Source: Candidatus Avimuribaculum pullicola (lineage in GTDB: Bacteria; Bacteroidota; Bacteroidia; Bacteroidales; Muribaculaceae). From it: 64,000 nt of DNA. The notes under the pieces were generated by a model. The model did not search any database. It saw only the letters and a program-made list of their open reading frames with translations, and was not told where the DNA came from. Location of the stretch: the NCBI GenBank assembly GCA_018716295.1, contig DVKC01000032.1, forward strand, positions 83,713 through 147,712, read 5' to 3'. How positions within the stretch are numbered: the stretch's first letter is position 1; every line of letters starts with the position of its first letter. Made by a program: the position numbers and the translations under genes. Of this stretch, positions 37,280 through 47,100 are shown piece by piece.

Positions 37280-38448
37280 ATATATAGTTCAAAATTGAAA
37301 AACATATCCACACCATTGTCATATATTTCATGAACCTCATCGCTTCCTAATTGACGTACAGAATAAAGTTTTTCCTTGTCATCTAACTGGTAAGTAAAAA
37401 AAACTGCCAAGCCTTTAGGCTCTCTTTTTATCATTTGATTAAGAACATACGGACTGTGTGTAGCAATAAATAACACATCATTATGCTTCTGTATTGCATC
37501 AAGCAACCAATTTACGAATTTACACTGGGTTGGCGGAAATAAATTATCTTCAGGCTCTTCTAAGAAAATCTCACTATGATTGACATTTACATAGTTGCGG
37601 TACATTTTCTCAAAATTCATTGCTTCACTCTGCGACTGGAAACTATAATCATAGCCATCAATAGTGATTATTACAGAGTGTCTAATTTGTCGCTTGACAG
37701 AATAACGTCTGATAGAATACCGTCTGTCGTATATGGTAGAAAGTAAATTTTTACGCTCCTCCCTTTGTTCGTATGAAATTTTCAGATTGCTATCTTCATA
37801 CTGCCCATTTACAAGGTAATCTAAATGAACATACATTGGTAGCAACGATTGTACGCCACTCGAACTTTCTTTGAGCATTAATGGCTTACCATTTTCCAGT
37901 TGTATTTTATCAGAATTTGATATACTATCATATAAATATGACAAGCCCAAATCAAGGAAGTTTTCTTCTTTTCTGACAAATCTGCGAGCTTTGTCCCAAT
38001 CAGACATGAAGTCAATCATGTTACCATCCAATGGCAACGAACTCCAGCCTGGAATAGCCGCAACCAAATTACGGTCGGCAGGTATATAACTAACTTTTGG
38101 CCGCTTATATTGCCAATGACCAGCTTTCCACTTCATTTTAAAAGTTTTAGTCAGATGGTCATAACTGAATTTTAAATGACTTGTTTCATATTCTATATAT
38201 GTATCTTCATGGACATACCCAATCATCTTATAGTAATCTGCCATGATGTCAATAAAAGCCGACCCGACACCGAACCCATTCGGCCGTTGCGTCAACTCAA
38301 TGCGCTTTTCAACCCATGCGCAATAACACGCAGTCTTCAGCACACAACTCTTTCCGGAACTCTGCATACCAATTATTATATTGACCTGCCCTAATTTAAG
38401 ACATGCCTCTCGTATCGGTCCGAAATTTTTTATGTACAGACGTTTCAT
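37276..38448 (-). CDS. AAA/OLD-like ABC-type ATPase, candidate defence component
   Basis: The 390-residue protein is an SMC/OLD-type ATPase. It has Walker A GMQSSGKS near residue 28, an ABC-signature-like SSSGVQS near 199, Walker B FLEEPEDNLFP near 300 and the switch histidine in FIATHSPYVLNQM. No nuclease domain is fused to it. The partner gene overlaps its stop codon and probably supplies the effector. The ATG at 38448 was chosen over a TTG two codons upstream. It is AT-rich and lies between housekeeping genes (kdsA and serA), which fits a mobile two-gene insertion. ATPase-plus-effector pairs of this kind are frequent in anti-phage systems. Confidence 0.82.
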   Translation of the reverse strand: MKRLYIKNFGPIREACLKLGQVNIIIGMQSSGKSCVLKTACYCAWVEKRIELTQRPNGFGVGSAFIDIMADYYKMIGYVHEDTYIEYETSHLKFSYDHLTKTFKMKWKAGHWQYKRPKVSYIPADRNLVAAIPGWSSLPLDGNMIDFMSDWDKARRFVRKEENFLDLGLSYLYDSISNSDKIQLENGKPLMLKESSSGVQSLLPMYVHLDYLVNGQYEDSNLKISYEQREERKNLLSTIYDRRYSIRRYSVKRQIRHSVIITIDGYDYSFQSQSEAMNFEKMYRNYVNVNHSEIFLEEPEDNLFPPTQCKFVNWLLDAIQKHNDVLFIATHSPYVLNQMIKREPKGLAVFFTYQLDDKEKLYSVRQLGSDEVHEIYDNGVDMFFNFELYI

Positions 38449-38590
38449 AACCAAACCACCATAATTAATAATACGAATTTAACGATTTTAATCCGATGTA
38501 AGCATAATATACACAATAAATAATTCTTAATTTATTGAAACCATATATACTTACCCACTAATCTCACTCAAATAGCCCTAAAACAAATAC

Positions 38591-38626
38591 AAAAAACAGC
38601 AGGAATGCTAATTTGCACCCCTGCTG
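38591..38626 (-). terminator. Intrinsic terminator of the serC-serA operon
   Basis: Read on the minus strand, CAGCAGG (38626-38620) and CCTGCTG (38603-38597) form a 7-bp stem around a 16-base loop, followed by six T residues (38596-38591). It lies 30 bases after the serA stop codon. Confidence 0.8.
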
Positions 38627-38655
38627 GAATATGTTATACTGGGAAACGGCGTGGC

Positions 38656-39573
38656 TTACTTGTTCACTTGGAACTTGTTCCAACCATCTTTCAGGTAGGC
38701 TACCACTTGTTCGGCAGCGGCAATGCCAGCCTTGATATTGGCCTCGGCGGTTTGTGCTCCCATCTTTTTGGGAGTGAAAAACACGCGGTCGCCAAACTTC
38801 TCTTTCATGGCATCGGCTGCATCAGGTTTGACATCGGCAATATAGCGCAAGTCGGCACGTTCAGTCAATGCTTCCATCAAACTCCCTTCATCGATCACCT
38901 CCTTGCGGGCCGTATTGACAAGTATGCCATTCTTGGGCAAACGTTCTACCAAACCTTTTACCACCGATTTGCGGGTGGCATCGTTGGCTGGTATATGAAG
39001 CGATACCACAAGGCTATTCTCGTAGAGTTCCTCGACACTGCCCACAGGTGTCACCCCATCGGCTTCCATAGCCTCGGCACTCACAAACGGGTCGAACGCC
39101 AAAACAGTCATGCCGAAACCATGCGCAATCCTTGCCACATTGCGTCCTACCTGGCCATAAGCATGAATGCCTATAGTTTTATCTTTCAGCTCAGTGCCCG
39201 ATGTACCATTATAGCAGTTGCGGCACATCATCACAAGCATGCCAAAAACAAGCTCGGCAACAGCATTGGAATTTTGCCCAGGGGTGTTCATCACGCATAC
39301 GCCTTTGGCAGTAGCCTCGGCAAGGTCGATATTGTCGTAGCCAGCACCTGCACGAACCACCACTTTCAATTCCTTGGCACAATCAAGCACCTCCTTGTCA
39401 ACCTTGTCGCTTCTCACTATCAGCCCATTGGCATCGGCCACAGCTGCTTTCAGGTCTTCCTTAGTACCCTTTTCAAGCAGTACCAATTCATGCCCCGCAG
39501 CTTCCACCACATCTCTTATTCCTTTCACAGCCACTGGCGCAAAAGGCTTTTCGGTTGCCACTAATATCTTCAT
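38656..39573 (-). CDS. serA: D-3-phosphoglycerate dehydrogenase
   Basis: The 305-residue NAD-dependent 2-hydroxyacid dehydrogenase is the short form, lacking ACT domains. Visible are the substrate-loop VRAGAGYDNID, the dinucleotide-binding GIHAYGQVGRNVARI (a GxxGxxG variant), and VNTARKEVIDE. The usual catalytic C-terminal histidine block is altered: the segment FFTPKKMGAQTAEA has lysine where many enzymes have HxG. It lies 12 bases downstream of serC, so the pair performs the first two steps of serine biosynthesis from 3-phosphoglycerate. The pathway context makes SerA the best call. Confidence 0.9.
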   Translation of the reverse strand: MKILVATEKPFAPVAVKGIRDVVEAAGHELVLLEKGTKEDLKAAVADANGLIVRSDKVDKEVLDCAKELKVVVRAGAGYDNIDLAEATAKGVCVMNTPGQNSNAVAELVFGMLVMMCRNCYNGTSGTELKDKTIGIHAYGQVGRNVARIAHGFGMTVLAFDPFVSAEAMEADGVTPVGSVEELYENSLVVSLHIPANDATRKSVVKGLVERLPKNGILVNTARKEVIDEGSLMEALTERADLRYIADVKPDAADAMKEKFGDRVFFTPKKMGAQTAEANIKAGIAAAEQVVAYLKDGWNKFQVNK

Positions 39574-39585
39574 AGCATTAACGTA

Positions 39586-40653
39586 TTAATGGTTGTTTTC
39601 AAATTCTTTCATTGCATCGATGAGAACCTGCACACTCGACATAGGCATAGCGTTGTAGATCGAAGCGCGGAAACCACCCACACTGCGGTGCCCTTTTATA
39701 CCTACGATGCCCTTGGTCGAGGCAAAGTCGATAAATTCTTTTTCGAGTTCTTTGTACTCGGGCTTCATCACAAAGCATACGTTCATAATCGAGCGGTCTT
39801 CTGGCACGGCAGTTCCGACAAAAATGCGACTGCTATCAATAGCATCATACAAGGCTGCGGCTTTTGCCTTGTCGAGTTCTTCAAGTTTCTCGACACCACC
39901 CATCTCCTTGTACCACTTCAACGTCTGCAAAGCTGTGTAAACAGGCAGCACCGGCGGCGTGTTGAACATCGATCCCTTGGAAATGTGTGTACGATAGTCA
40001 AGCATTGTCGGGATAGCACGGTTTACGTGTCCCATAGCCGATTCTTTCACAATCACAAGTGTAACTCCAGCAGGGGCAAGGTTTTTCTGTGCTCCGGCAT
40101 ATATCACATCATACTTCGATACATCAATGCGTCGTGAAAAAATATCGCTCGACATGTCGGCAACCAATGGGACAGGAGCATCAAGGTCGGCACGAAGCTC
40201 AGTTCCATAGATTGTATTATTTGTCGTTACATGGAAATAATCGGCATCGGCCGGGATAGTGTAATCCTTCGGGATGAAAGTATAGTTCGCTTCTTTCGAC
40301 GAAGCCACTACATCAACCTCGCCAAAAAGACGAGCTTCCTTAATAGCCTTGTTGGCCCAAGTGCCAGTATCGAGATATGCAGCTTTGGTGTTCAACAGGT
40401 TATATGGCACCATGCAGAACTGTAGGCTTGCGCCGCCTCCTAGGAACAATACATGATACCCTTCGGGTACTTCTAACAATTCCTTTACCATTGCGGCAGC
40501 CTCCTCAATTACGGCCGAAAATTCCTTGCTCCTGTGTGATATTTCAAGTATCGACAACCCCGTACCGGCAAAGTTCTTTACCGCTTCGGCTGTGTTGTTT
40601 ATAGCATACTCACTCAGGATTGACGGCCCTGCATAAAAATTATGTTTCTTCAT
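39586..40653 (-). CDS. serC: Phosphoserine aminotransferase
   Basis: The 355-residue PLP enzyme makes 3-phosphoserine from 3-phosphohydroxypyruvate. It starts with the family hallmark [11 protein letters not shown] and contains [24 protein letters not shown] and the cofactor lysine in [13 protein letters not shown]. The C-terminus has [20 protein letters not shown], as expected. I chose the ATG at 40653; a TTG two codons upstream also exists. serA follows after 12 bases. A well-formed promoter lies 29 bases upstream. Confidence 0.96.
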   Translation of the reverse strand: MKKHNFYAGPSILSEYAINNTAEAVKNFAGTGLSILEISHRSKEFSAVIEEAAAMVKELLEVPEGYHVLFLGGGASLQFCMVPYNLLNTKAAYLDTGTWANKAIKEARLFGEVDVVASSKEANYTFIPKDYTIPADADYFHVTTNNTIYGTELRADLDAPVPLVADMSSDIFSRRIDVSKYDVIYAGAQKNLAPAGVTLVIVKESAMGHVNRAIPTMLDYRTHISKGSMFNTPPVLPVYTALQTLKWYKEMGGVEKLEELDKAKAAALYDAIDSSRIFVGTAVPEDRSIMNVCFVMKPEYKELEKEFIDFASTKGIVGIKGHRSVGGFRASIYNAMPMSSVQVLIDAMKEFENNH

Positions 40654-40681
40654 AATCAATGTAATTAAGTTATCTATCTTG

Positions 40682-40712
40682 CAAATTTACATGTTTGCAC
40701 TTGTATTTTCAA
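40682..40712 (-). promoter_or_regulatory. Promoter for serC-serA
   Basis: On the minus strand, TTG (40712-40710), a 20-base spacer and TAAATTTG (40689-40682) form a full Bacteroidota promoter with a short leader before serC. Confidence 0.65.
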
Positions 40713-40773
40713 GCAAACACACAAATATTTTCCGCCCTGCAAAAATTTTCGTCACCCTCCTTTACGCACCATC

Positions 40774-40851
40774 AAACCCAAATCGTCATTAGATTTTATA
40801 CCGATTTTTTCTAATCTCTCTTTGCGGTCTAATGACCGTTTTGGGATTAAA
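40774..40851. repeat. Dispersed inverted repeat, copy 3
   Basis: The arm AAACCCAAATCGTCATTAGA (40774-40793) is inverted relative to TCTAATGACCGTTTTGGGAT (from 40828). The middle TTTCTAATCTCTCTTTGCGG matches the copies at 1.45 and 30.4 kb. It lies between the divergent serC and prmC genes. Confidence 0.75.
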
Positions 40852-40924
40852 ACATATATGCAGCCAATACCTGACGTGGCACTCATCACACCGACAAACA
40901 TTCGCATATTTCGTTTTTTTAGGT

Positions 40925-40932
40925 TATATTTG
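40925..40932 (+). promoter_or_regulatory. -7 box for prmC
   Basis: TATATTTG matches TAnnTTTG and ends 8 bases before the ATG at 40941, implying a nearly leaderless transcript and favouring that ATG over the GTG at 40935. Confidence 0.5.
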
Positions 40933-40940
40933 CTGTGGAT

Positions 40941-41792
40941 ATGGAAATTACGCTTAAAGATATATTACAGAATTTCAAACACCAGCTGGCAACACACTAT
41001 CCTGCTGGTGAAATCGATGGAATGGTGCTTATCATGCTCGACCACGAACTTGGATACAGCCGCATCGACGCAATACTGCACAGCGAGAGCAAAATGCCCG
41101 CATTCGTAGCCGAGAAGTTCAATGCCGTGGCTCGCCGTCTGCTCAACGATGAACCATTACAATATATCCTTGGCGACGCATATTTCTATGGGCGGCACTA
41201 CCGTGTGACACCTGCCACGCTCATTCCGCGTCCCGAAACCGAAGGCCTAATTGACATGATAGCCGATGAAAACCCAGAACCCGACCTACGAGTGCTCGAC
41301 ATAGGCACCGGGTCGGGCTGCATAGCCATATCAATAGCACTCACATTGCGATTTGCCGATGTCACTGCCATTGATATTAGCCACGAAGCACTCGCAGTAG
41401 CCCAAGAAAATGCACATAAATTAAAAGCCCGCATAAAATTCTGCGAGGCCGACATTCTTGCCATGCCGTTGCCACAGATGCCGCTATATGATATAATTGT
41501 CAGCAATCCGCCATATATCACCAATGGCGAACGAGCCTCGATGGAACGGAACGTGCTTGACTTTGAACCTCACAATGCACTATTTGTTCCCGATGAGCAA
41601 CCGCTGCTGTTTTACGATGCAATTGCCCGCTATGCCAGTGCAGCATTGCAACCTGGCGGAAAACTTTACCTTGAAATAAACAGCCGTTTCCCCGCCGAAA
41701 CATGCCATCTACTTACCTCTCATGAGCTGAATGATGCCCAAGCATTTAATGACTACCGTGGGCTACCGCGCTTCGTCAAAGCCACAAAATAA
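40941..41792 (+). CDS. prmC: Peptide chain release factor N5-glutamine methyltransferase
   Basis: The 283-residue protein methylates the glutamine of the GGQ motif in release factors RF1 and RF2 using S-adenosylmethionine. It has the PrmC/HemK N-terminal helical domain (EPLQYILGDAYFYGRHYRV), IPRPETEGLI, the SAM-binding LDIGTGSGCIAISIAL and the catalytic NPPY in IVSNPPYIT. Length is normal. The stop codon is only nine bases from the end of the convergent tamL gene, with no room for an independent terminator. Confidence 0.96.
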   Translation: MEITLKDILQNFKHQLATHYPAGEIDGMVLIMLDHELGYSRIDAILHSESKMPAFVAEKFNAVARRLLNDEPLQYILGDAYFYGRHYRVTPATLIPRPETEGLIDMIADENPEPDLRVLDIGTGSGCIAISIALTLRFADVTAIDISHEALAVAQENAHKLKARIKFCEADILAMPLPQMPLYDIIVSNPPYITNGERASMERNVLDFEPHNALFVPDEQPLLFYDAIARYASAALQPGGKLYLEINSRFPAETCHLLTSHELNDAQAFNDYRGLPRFVKATK

Positions 41793-41801
41793 ACCCGCGC
41801 A

Positions 41802-44120
41802 TCAAAACGGATAACCGATAGCAAGGTGGAACGCCAAGCTGTCCTTAAACGAGGTCATATTGTAATATCCATTACGTCCTGTTTCGTATGGGGCGTGAAT
41901 ACCTATGCCAAGGTCGGCACGAAGCACAAGCACGTCCATGTCGAATCGCAACCCCACCCCCGTGCCAAGTGCTATGTCGTCAAGGAAATTAGCCGCCGTG
42001 AGCTTGGCTCCTGGGCGCAACTCGTCGTCTTGCAACAGCCACACATTGCCGGCATCGACAAATATCGCCCCATGCAAATATCCCAGTATAGGAAACCGGT
42101 ATTCGGCGTTCAATTCGATTTTGAATGTACCAGTTTGGTCATAATAGCCATTGGCAGTACCGTCGGAATGGTAACTACCAGGGCCTATTGAACGCACAGC
42201 GAAAGCCCTGACCGAATTGGCACCACCTATGTAGAATTGTTCGGCATAGGGTACTTCTGCCGAATTGCCATAAGCATGTTCGGCTCCAATAAACGCACGT
42301 GTCACTATAGAGTGGCCCATGCGCATCTTGCGTGTATAGATAAGTTGGGCTTGGGCTTTTACAAATTGCGAAAACGGCGTACCAAACAATTCCTTGCTTC
42401 CTTCACCACCATGCTGCCCTGCAAGTGCCCATATTCCCGAGAAAATATTGCCAGCCTCCGACACCGTAAATGTAAAATTGATGCTATTCCGCCGGTCAAG
42501 GGCACGGTCGTAAGTGTAGGTGTAACTCATCATCGGGATAAACTGGTCACTAAAACTATTTTCAACGGCACGGTTTTGCGAGATAATAGAATCAAACTCG
42601 GCTGTGTGGCTGAGCAACTTGGTATATGACAGCTTAAACGGAGTGAACGAGTTGGACGAGAATCTGTTGGCATGCCATTCCCACACAAATCCAGTTGAAA
42701 GTTGCACCATCTTGAAGTAGCTTGGACGGTTGAGCAAATCGGCCGAAAGGTTGACTTTGCTCCAATTTATATAACGGCGGCTGCGGTCGATAAAGCGTGG
42801 CGCAATCAACCGCGGAAAAGCGAGAGTGAAGTCAAGCCCCACTTCGTAGCTGTTAAGGCGGCTACCCTGCCCGCTACCAGTCATCCACTCATACGACCCA
42901 TTTATCTGGCTGGTAAGTTGTTCCCCTCCTCCAAATATATTTTTGTGCGTCAACCCGAACACCGCTGCCGGACCTATGTAGCTATTTGATTTTGAGGCAG
43001 CCTGTATTTCAAACTTTGCTTCAAGCGGCATGTCGAGCACACACTCAATTTTCACATCGATCGAATCATTTTTCACCGAATCGATAGGTGTCGTATTAAT
43101 TGCAACGCTACTAAAAATGCCCATGCGCGACAAGTTGTCTTGTGTCTGCTCAATAGTCCGCACCGAGAAAGTTCTTCCTTTTCGCAAAGTCAGGCACGAT
43201 GGTATCAATTCATTTTTCAACTTCAACGGCATATACCGTATCACACGCCCCATGCGTGTTTCAAGGGTGTCGGGAGTGCCTTGCCCATGAAAATCTTTTA
43301 CTACAGTCACAACATTGCCTATGCGATATTTAACCTTGGCGGCTGGCGGAATGTTGTCGGCCAATTTCATTTTTACAACCACGCTATCGGGTATCATCAA
43401 GCTATCGGCAAGATACTCGATATATTCGGGACGGAAAAAGTAATACCCCCTGTTTCGCAGACGGTTGGTGATATTGACACGCACGGCTTCGAGCGAATCG
43501 GTACAATAACGGCTGCCAGCTCGCAAATAATGCGAGCGACGTGCCAATGAATCGATATACTGCTCCACGGGCGACGTGCCATCAGTGAACATCACACGCC
43601 CCAAAGCCCGTGGCTTGGTGAGGTTAATGGTATAGTTAATGCGGGCTTTTTTCGGATTATTTTTATCATATTGCAATTCATACGAAGCCTTTGACCCAAA
43701 ATATCCGTTGTTTTCAAGCGTGGTGTTAATCATTTCCACACGCAATGCAGGGCGCACGTCGGAAATCAGGACAGGCTCGGCCACGAGTTTCTCATAAATC
43801 CAGTGCTTGAACCCTTTAGTGGCAGTATTGTCCCAGTGATTATATACCCACAGCCCTATTGGGAATGGATGACGCACATAGGGCGAGTAAAGGCTGTTAT
43901 TGGGCTTCACATTGATAGTCGCGAACACTTGATCCTTGACATCTCCTATTATTTCCTCACCATCGGGCGCATTATAGGTTATATGCTTCACTCCAGTGTA
44001 AAGTACTTCGTCATCGGCAAGGCGACTCGTTGTAGAGCAACTGCCCAACACCAACAATGCAAAAACCGCCATGGCAACGATAATGACATTCAGTTGCGAT
44101 ATTTTATGATGCTCTATCAT
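41802..44120 (-). CDS. tamL: TamL: lipidated Omp85-family outer membrane assembly protein
   Basis: The 772-residue protein begins with a lipoprotein signal (hydrophobic segment, then LVLGSC with the lipidated Cys). It continues with POTRA-like domains (residues ~60-390), where NRLRNRGYYFF and TQDNLSRMGIFSSVAINTTP are typical. It ends in a C-terminal 16-strand barrel of the Omp85/BamA type with the YIGGANSVRAFAVRSIGPGS motif (the VRG/Y block) and a terminal aromatic strand (AIGYPF). In Bacteroidota the TamA role is taken by this lipidated variant. Its ATG overlaps the tamB stop codon (ATGA), so the two partners are co-expressed. Confidence 0.9.
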   Translation of the reverse strand: MIEHHKISQLNVIIVAMAVFALLVLGSCSTTSRLADDEVLYTGVKHITYNAPDGEEIIGDVKDQVFATINVKPNNSLYSPYVRHPFPIGLWVYNHWDNTATKGFKHWIYEKLVAEPVLISDVRPALRVEMINTTLENNGYFGSKASYELQYDKNNPKKARINYTINLTKPRALGRVMFTDGTSPVEQYIDSLARRSHYLRAGSRYCTDSLEAVRVNITNRLRNRGYYFFRPEYIEYLADSLMIPDSVVVKMKLADNIPPAAKVKYRIGNVVTVVKDFHGQGTPDTLETRMGRVIRYMPLKLKNELIPSCLTLRKGRTFSVRTIEQTQDNLSRMGIFSSVAINTTPIDSVKNDSIDVKIECVLDMPLEAKFEIQAASKSNSYIGPAAVFGLTHKNIFGGGEQLTSQINGSYEWMTGSGQGSRLNSYEVGLDFTLAFPRLIAPRFIDRSRRYINWSKVNLSADLLNRPSYFKMVQLSTGFVWEWHANRFSSNSFTPFKLSYTKLLSHTAEFDSIISQNRAVENSFSDQFIPMMSYTYTYDRALDRRNSINFTFTVSEAGNIFSGIWALAGQHGGEGSKELFGTPFSQFVKAQAQLIYTRKMRMGHSIVTRAFIGAEHAYGNSAEVPYAEQFYIGGANSVRAFAVRSIGPGSYHSDGTANGYYDQTGTFKIELNAEYRFPILGYLHGAIFVDAGNVWLLQDDELRPGAKLTAANFLDDIALGTGVGLRFDMDVLVLRADLGIGIHAPYETGRNGYYNMTSFKDSLAFHLAIGYPF

Positions 44121-47100
44121 TGTTTCTCTTCGGTTTGTGTTGTGTCATTTTCTTCGTCCTTCTTTGTAGCAACGGCATTATTGCGCCTGCGCCCAAAGTT
44201 GAAAAGGTATTTCAGCTTTGGCAATTTACGGCTTATAACAAAGCCCACGCCCGTCTGCGTCACTTCGCCTTCAAGGATACTCTCATATCCGGTCTTATTA
44301 AACAACCTTACATACATGCTACCACTTGCAGTGAGCGCATATTCAAGCGACACATCATTAAACAAGCTCTGCGCTATTTCGTTGTCACCAGTCATGTCGG
44401 GACTATAATTGCCGCCCACTACAATCTTGAACCGGTCGTTGAAAAGCGACTTCGACACCTGATAACTGTAACGCATGGTCGATGATGTCACGCCATTTAC
44501 CGTCTGGTCATACTGGTCTATGCCAAACGACAAGTCAATGCCTTTTATGTTATTGGCAGCCCACGTATTGAGCTTAGACTGCAAGAATGAATAGAGCTGG
44601 TTGCTGGCAAGGTTGCTCGATGCCGATGTACTTGGCCCTGTATATGTGCCATACAACAGCAAATTCATGGCTTGCGCGCTGCGCTGTGTTTCCGACATTG
44701 ATTGCAACTCATTCTGCACTGTAACGTCACCCGATGTCGAAAGGTCGAATTTCACATCCATATCGCTAAGGGTATTGGTGACCGACAGTGAGATAAGGAA
44801 GTCAATCAAGCGCGAGTCTTGCCCTTCTTGCGTCACATTAGCCTTGGTAGTCTGCACGGCTGTGAGATTAAGCAACGGATTCATAATCTCTCCATTAAAC
44901 TGTATATAGCTGCCTTCCTGGAAGTTAAACAGGACTTGCGAAATAAGCGGAGGATTATAGCGAACAAAACCATTGCTTATTGTGTAACGCCCTGTAAGCG
45001 TCATATCACCCAGCTGATTGAGAGCAAACGTCAAGTTGCCACTGCCCTCAACTTCGGCACGGTCAGAACCATTGCTTGACAAGAAAACATTGACGTGCGA
45101 CCCTTGCATTATATTTAACCTTGCAGCAAGGTTCATATTGCTCGTCGTGGCAGTTTTCAGCGAGTCCATTTTGACGTATGTAGTGGAATCATTAAACTGC
45201 ACAAAAGTCACTAATTCTTCACTATTTTGCTGTGTGAGCGTATTTACGTCGGTAGGCATGACATAAGTTATATTTGTCCCCGACAATATCGATACCGTAG
45301 CATCAACATCAAGGTCGCTCGTCGAGCCTCGCACAGTGGCATCAAGGTTGGCAAATCCGCGGCCAAACAACTCGACATTTTTCGACTGCTTGCTGTTGAC
45401 AAATTGCACATTCTGCCCTCGCAGGGCAAGATCAATTCCCATTTCGCCGAAATCCGACATATCCACCAAGCCATTAATGACAAGCGGATTTTCGTTAAGC
45501 ATCTTTATTGAATAATTGTCAAACTTTATCACGCTCGAATCAATCGGGATATGGGTGCTGGGCAGATTGATATTGGTACTGAAAACCGGCACACTTATGT
45601 AGGTGGAATCACACTGCAAGTAACCATTCAGCACAGGTTGCCCCGAAGCTCCCGAAACTGTCATCATACCATTAATATAACCCGATGTCTTAAGCAGGTT
45701 GGGCGGCATGAACGGATTAGCTATTGACAATGGGAAGCGGTCGAGTTCAATCCACATGTCATACAAGTTCACTGTTGACGTATCGTTAAGCGCACCATAT
45801 ACAATGAGTGCCTGGCGATGGTCAACTTCAAGAGCAGCCGAGATGTTGGTTCCACCAGTCTGTGGATCAAGGTCAATAAGCGAATTTATAGTAAAGTCGC
45901 CCACGCGCTTTTTGTTGAAATAAAAGTCGTTGAAATTCACCACTCCGTCACCCCACAAGTTTTCACCGTCAAACTTGACCTTGAGTGTCATACCCAGCAC
46001 ACCTTTTATGGGAGGTGCAAATGGCGAGAACGTAAGCCAATCGCTTATCTGTACCTTTGATATATCAAGCAAAATATCCTCTTGTGCACTTGCACTGTCG
46101 CCATCATCGATGTGCTGTGTCGATAGTGCGACCACACTTGAATCGCACTGCAAGCGCAAGTTGGCATCAAAGTGACGGTCACGGTAATTATATGAAATGT
46201 GGTTATCGCGGTTCACCAACCATCGTTTGTAACCTATTATAGGGTCTTCGGGTATCAACTTGAGCAATACATTGCTCGTGTCCATTGTAGCATCAATGCC
46301 GAAACGCACCCCGATGCTATCGTTGAAATCATATTGACGCAACAACACCGTGGCTCGGTTTCCTGCCACAATTCCCAACAATCCAGCCGACGAAATACCT
46401 GTGCCATTACGATTGTCGCGATTGGCCGCATGCAACAAATAATTGATGCGGCGGTTGCGTTCTGTAGCATACATGCGCACAGTGTCGATTGTTATGCCGC
46501 TTGCCGTGAGCATGTCTATGTCACCTGTCATGCGGAAAGTGCTATCTTTGGTGACATTAAAACGCATGTCGTTGAATTTAACGCCGCTGCTTTCAAGAAA
46601 CTGGCTGGCAAGGTTGCTTTTCCCCACATGTATGCCACAGTCGAATTGTGGCATTATATCACGTAACGTGTCGGCATCGATTACCATTTTCTCAATCTGC
46701 GACATCACGACATCGCTACTGCGTGTGAATCGCTCAAGCAGCGTGTCGAGGCAACATGGCGAATTGAACGACACTGCCATATCACCATTTTCAATATTTC
46801 CCTTTGTGTGAACTGTGTCGCTCTCAAAATCAAGGTCGATGGCATCGGCATAGTAATAATTCTCATCCATTGTCCAACCAAGGTTATTTATGCCTAATGT
46901 GCCACCATACGTAGCCGTAGATAAGTCAACCGAGCCATCACACACAATATTTGCACGTCCTTGCATCACAGTTTCCGACATTCCCATGCGTTGCAAGTCG
47001 ATATGCTCGACATCGGCAGCCATTTTCACATTATAGACATCTGGAGAAATAGAACCGCGAGCATTAAGTTTCAGTGCTATTACATCATTGTCGGTGAGCA

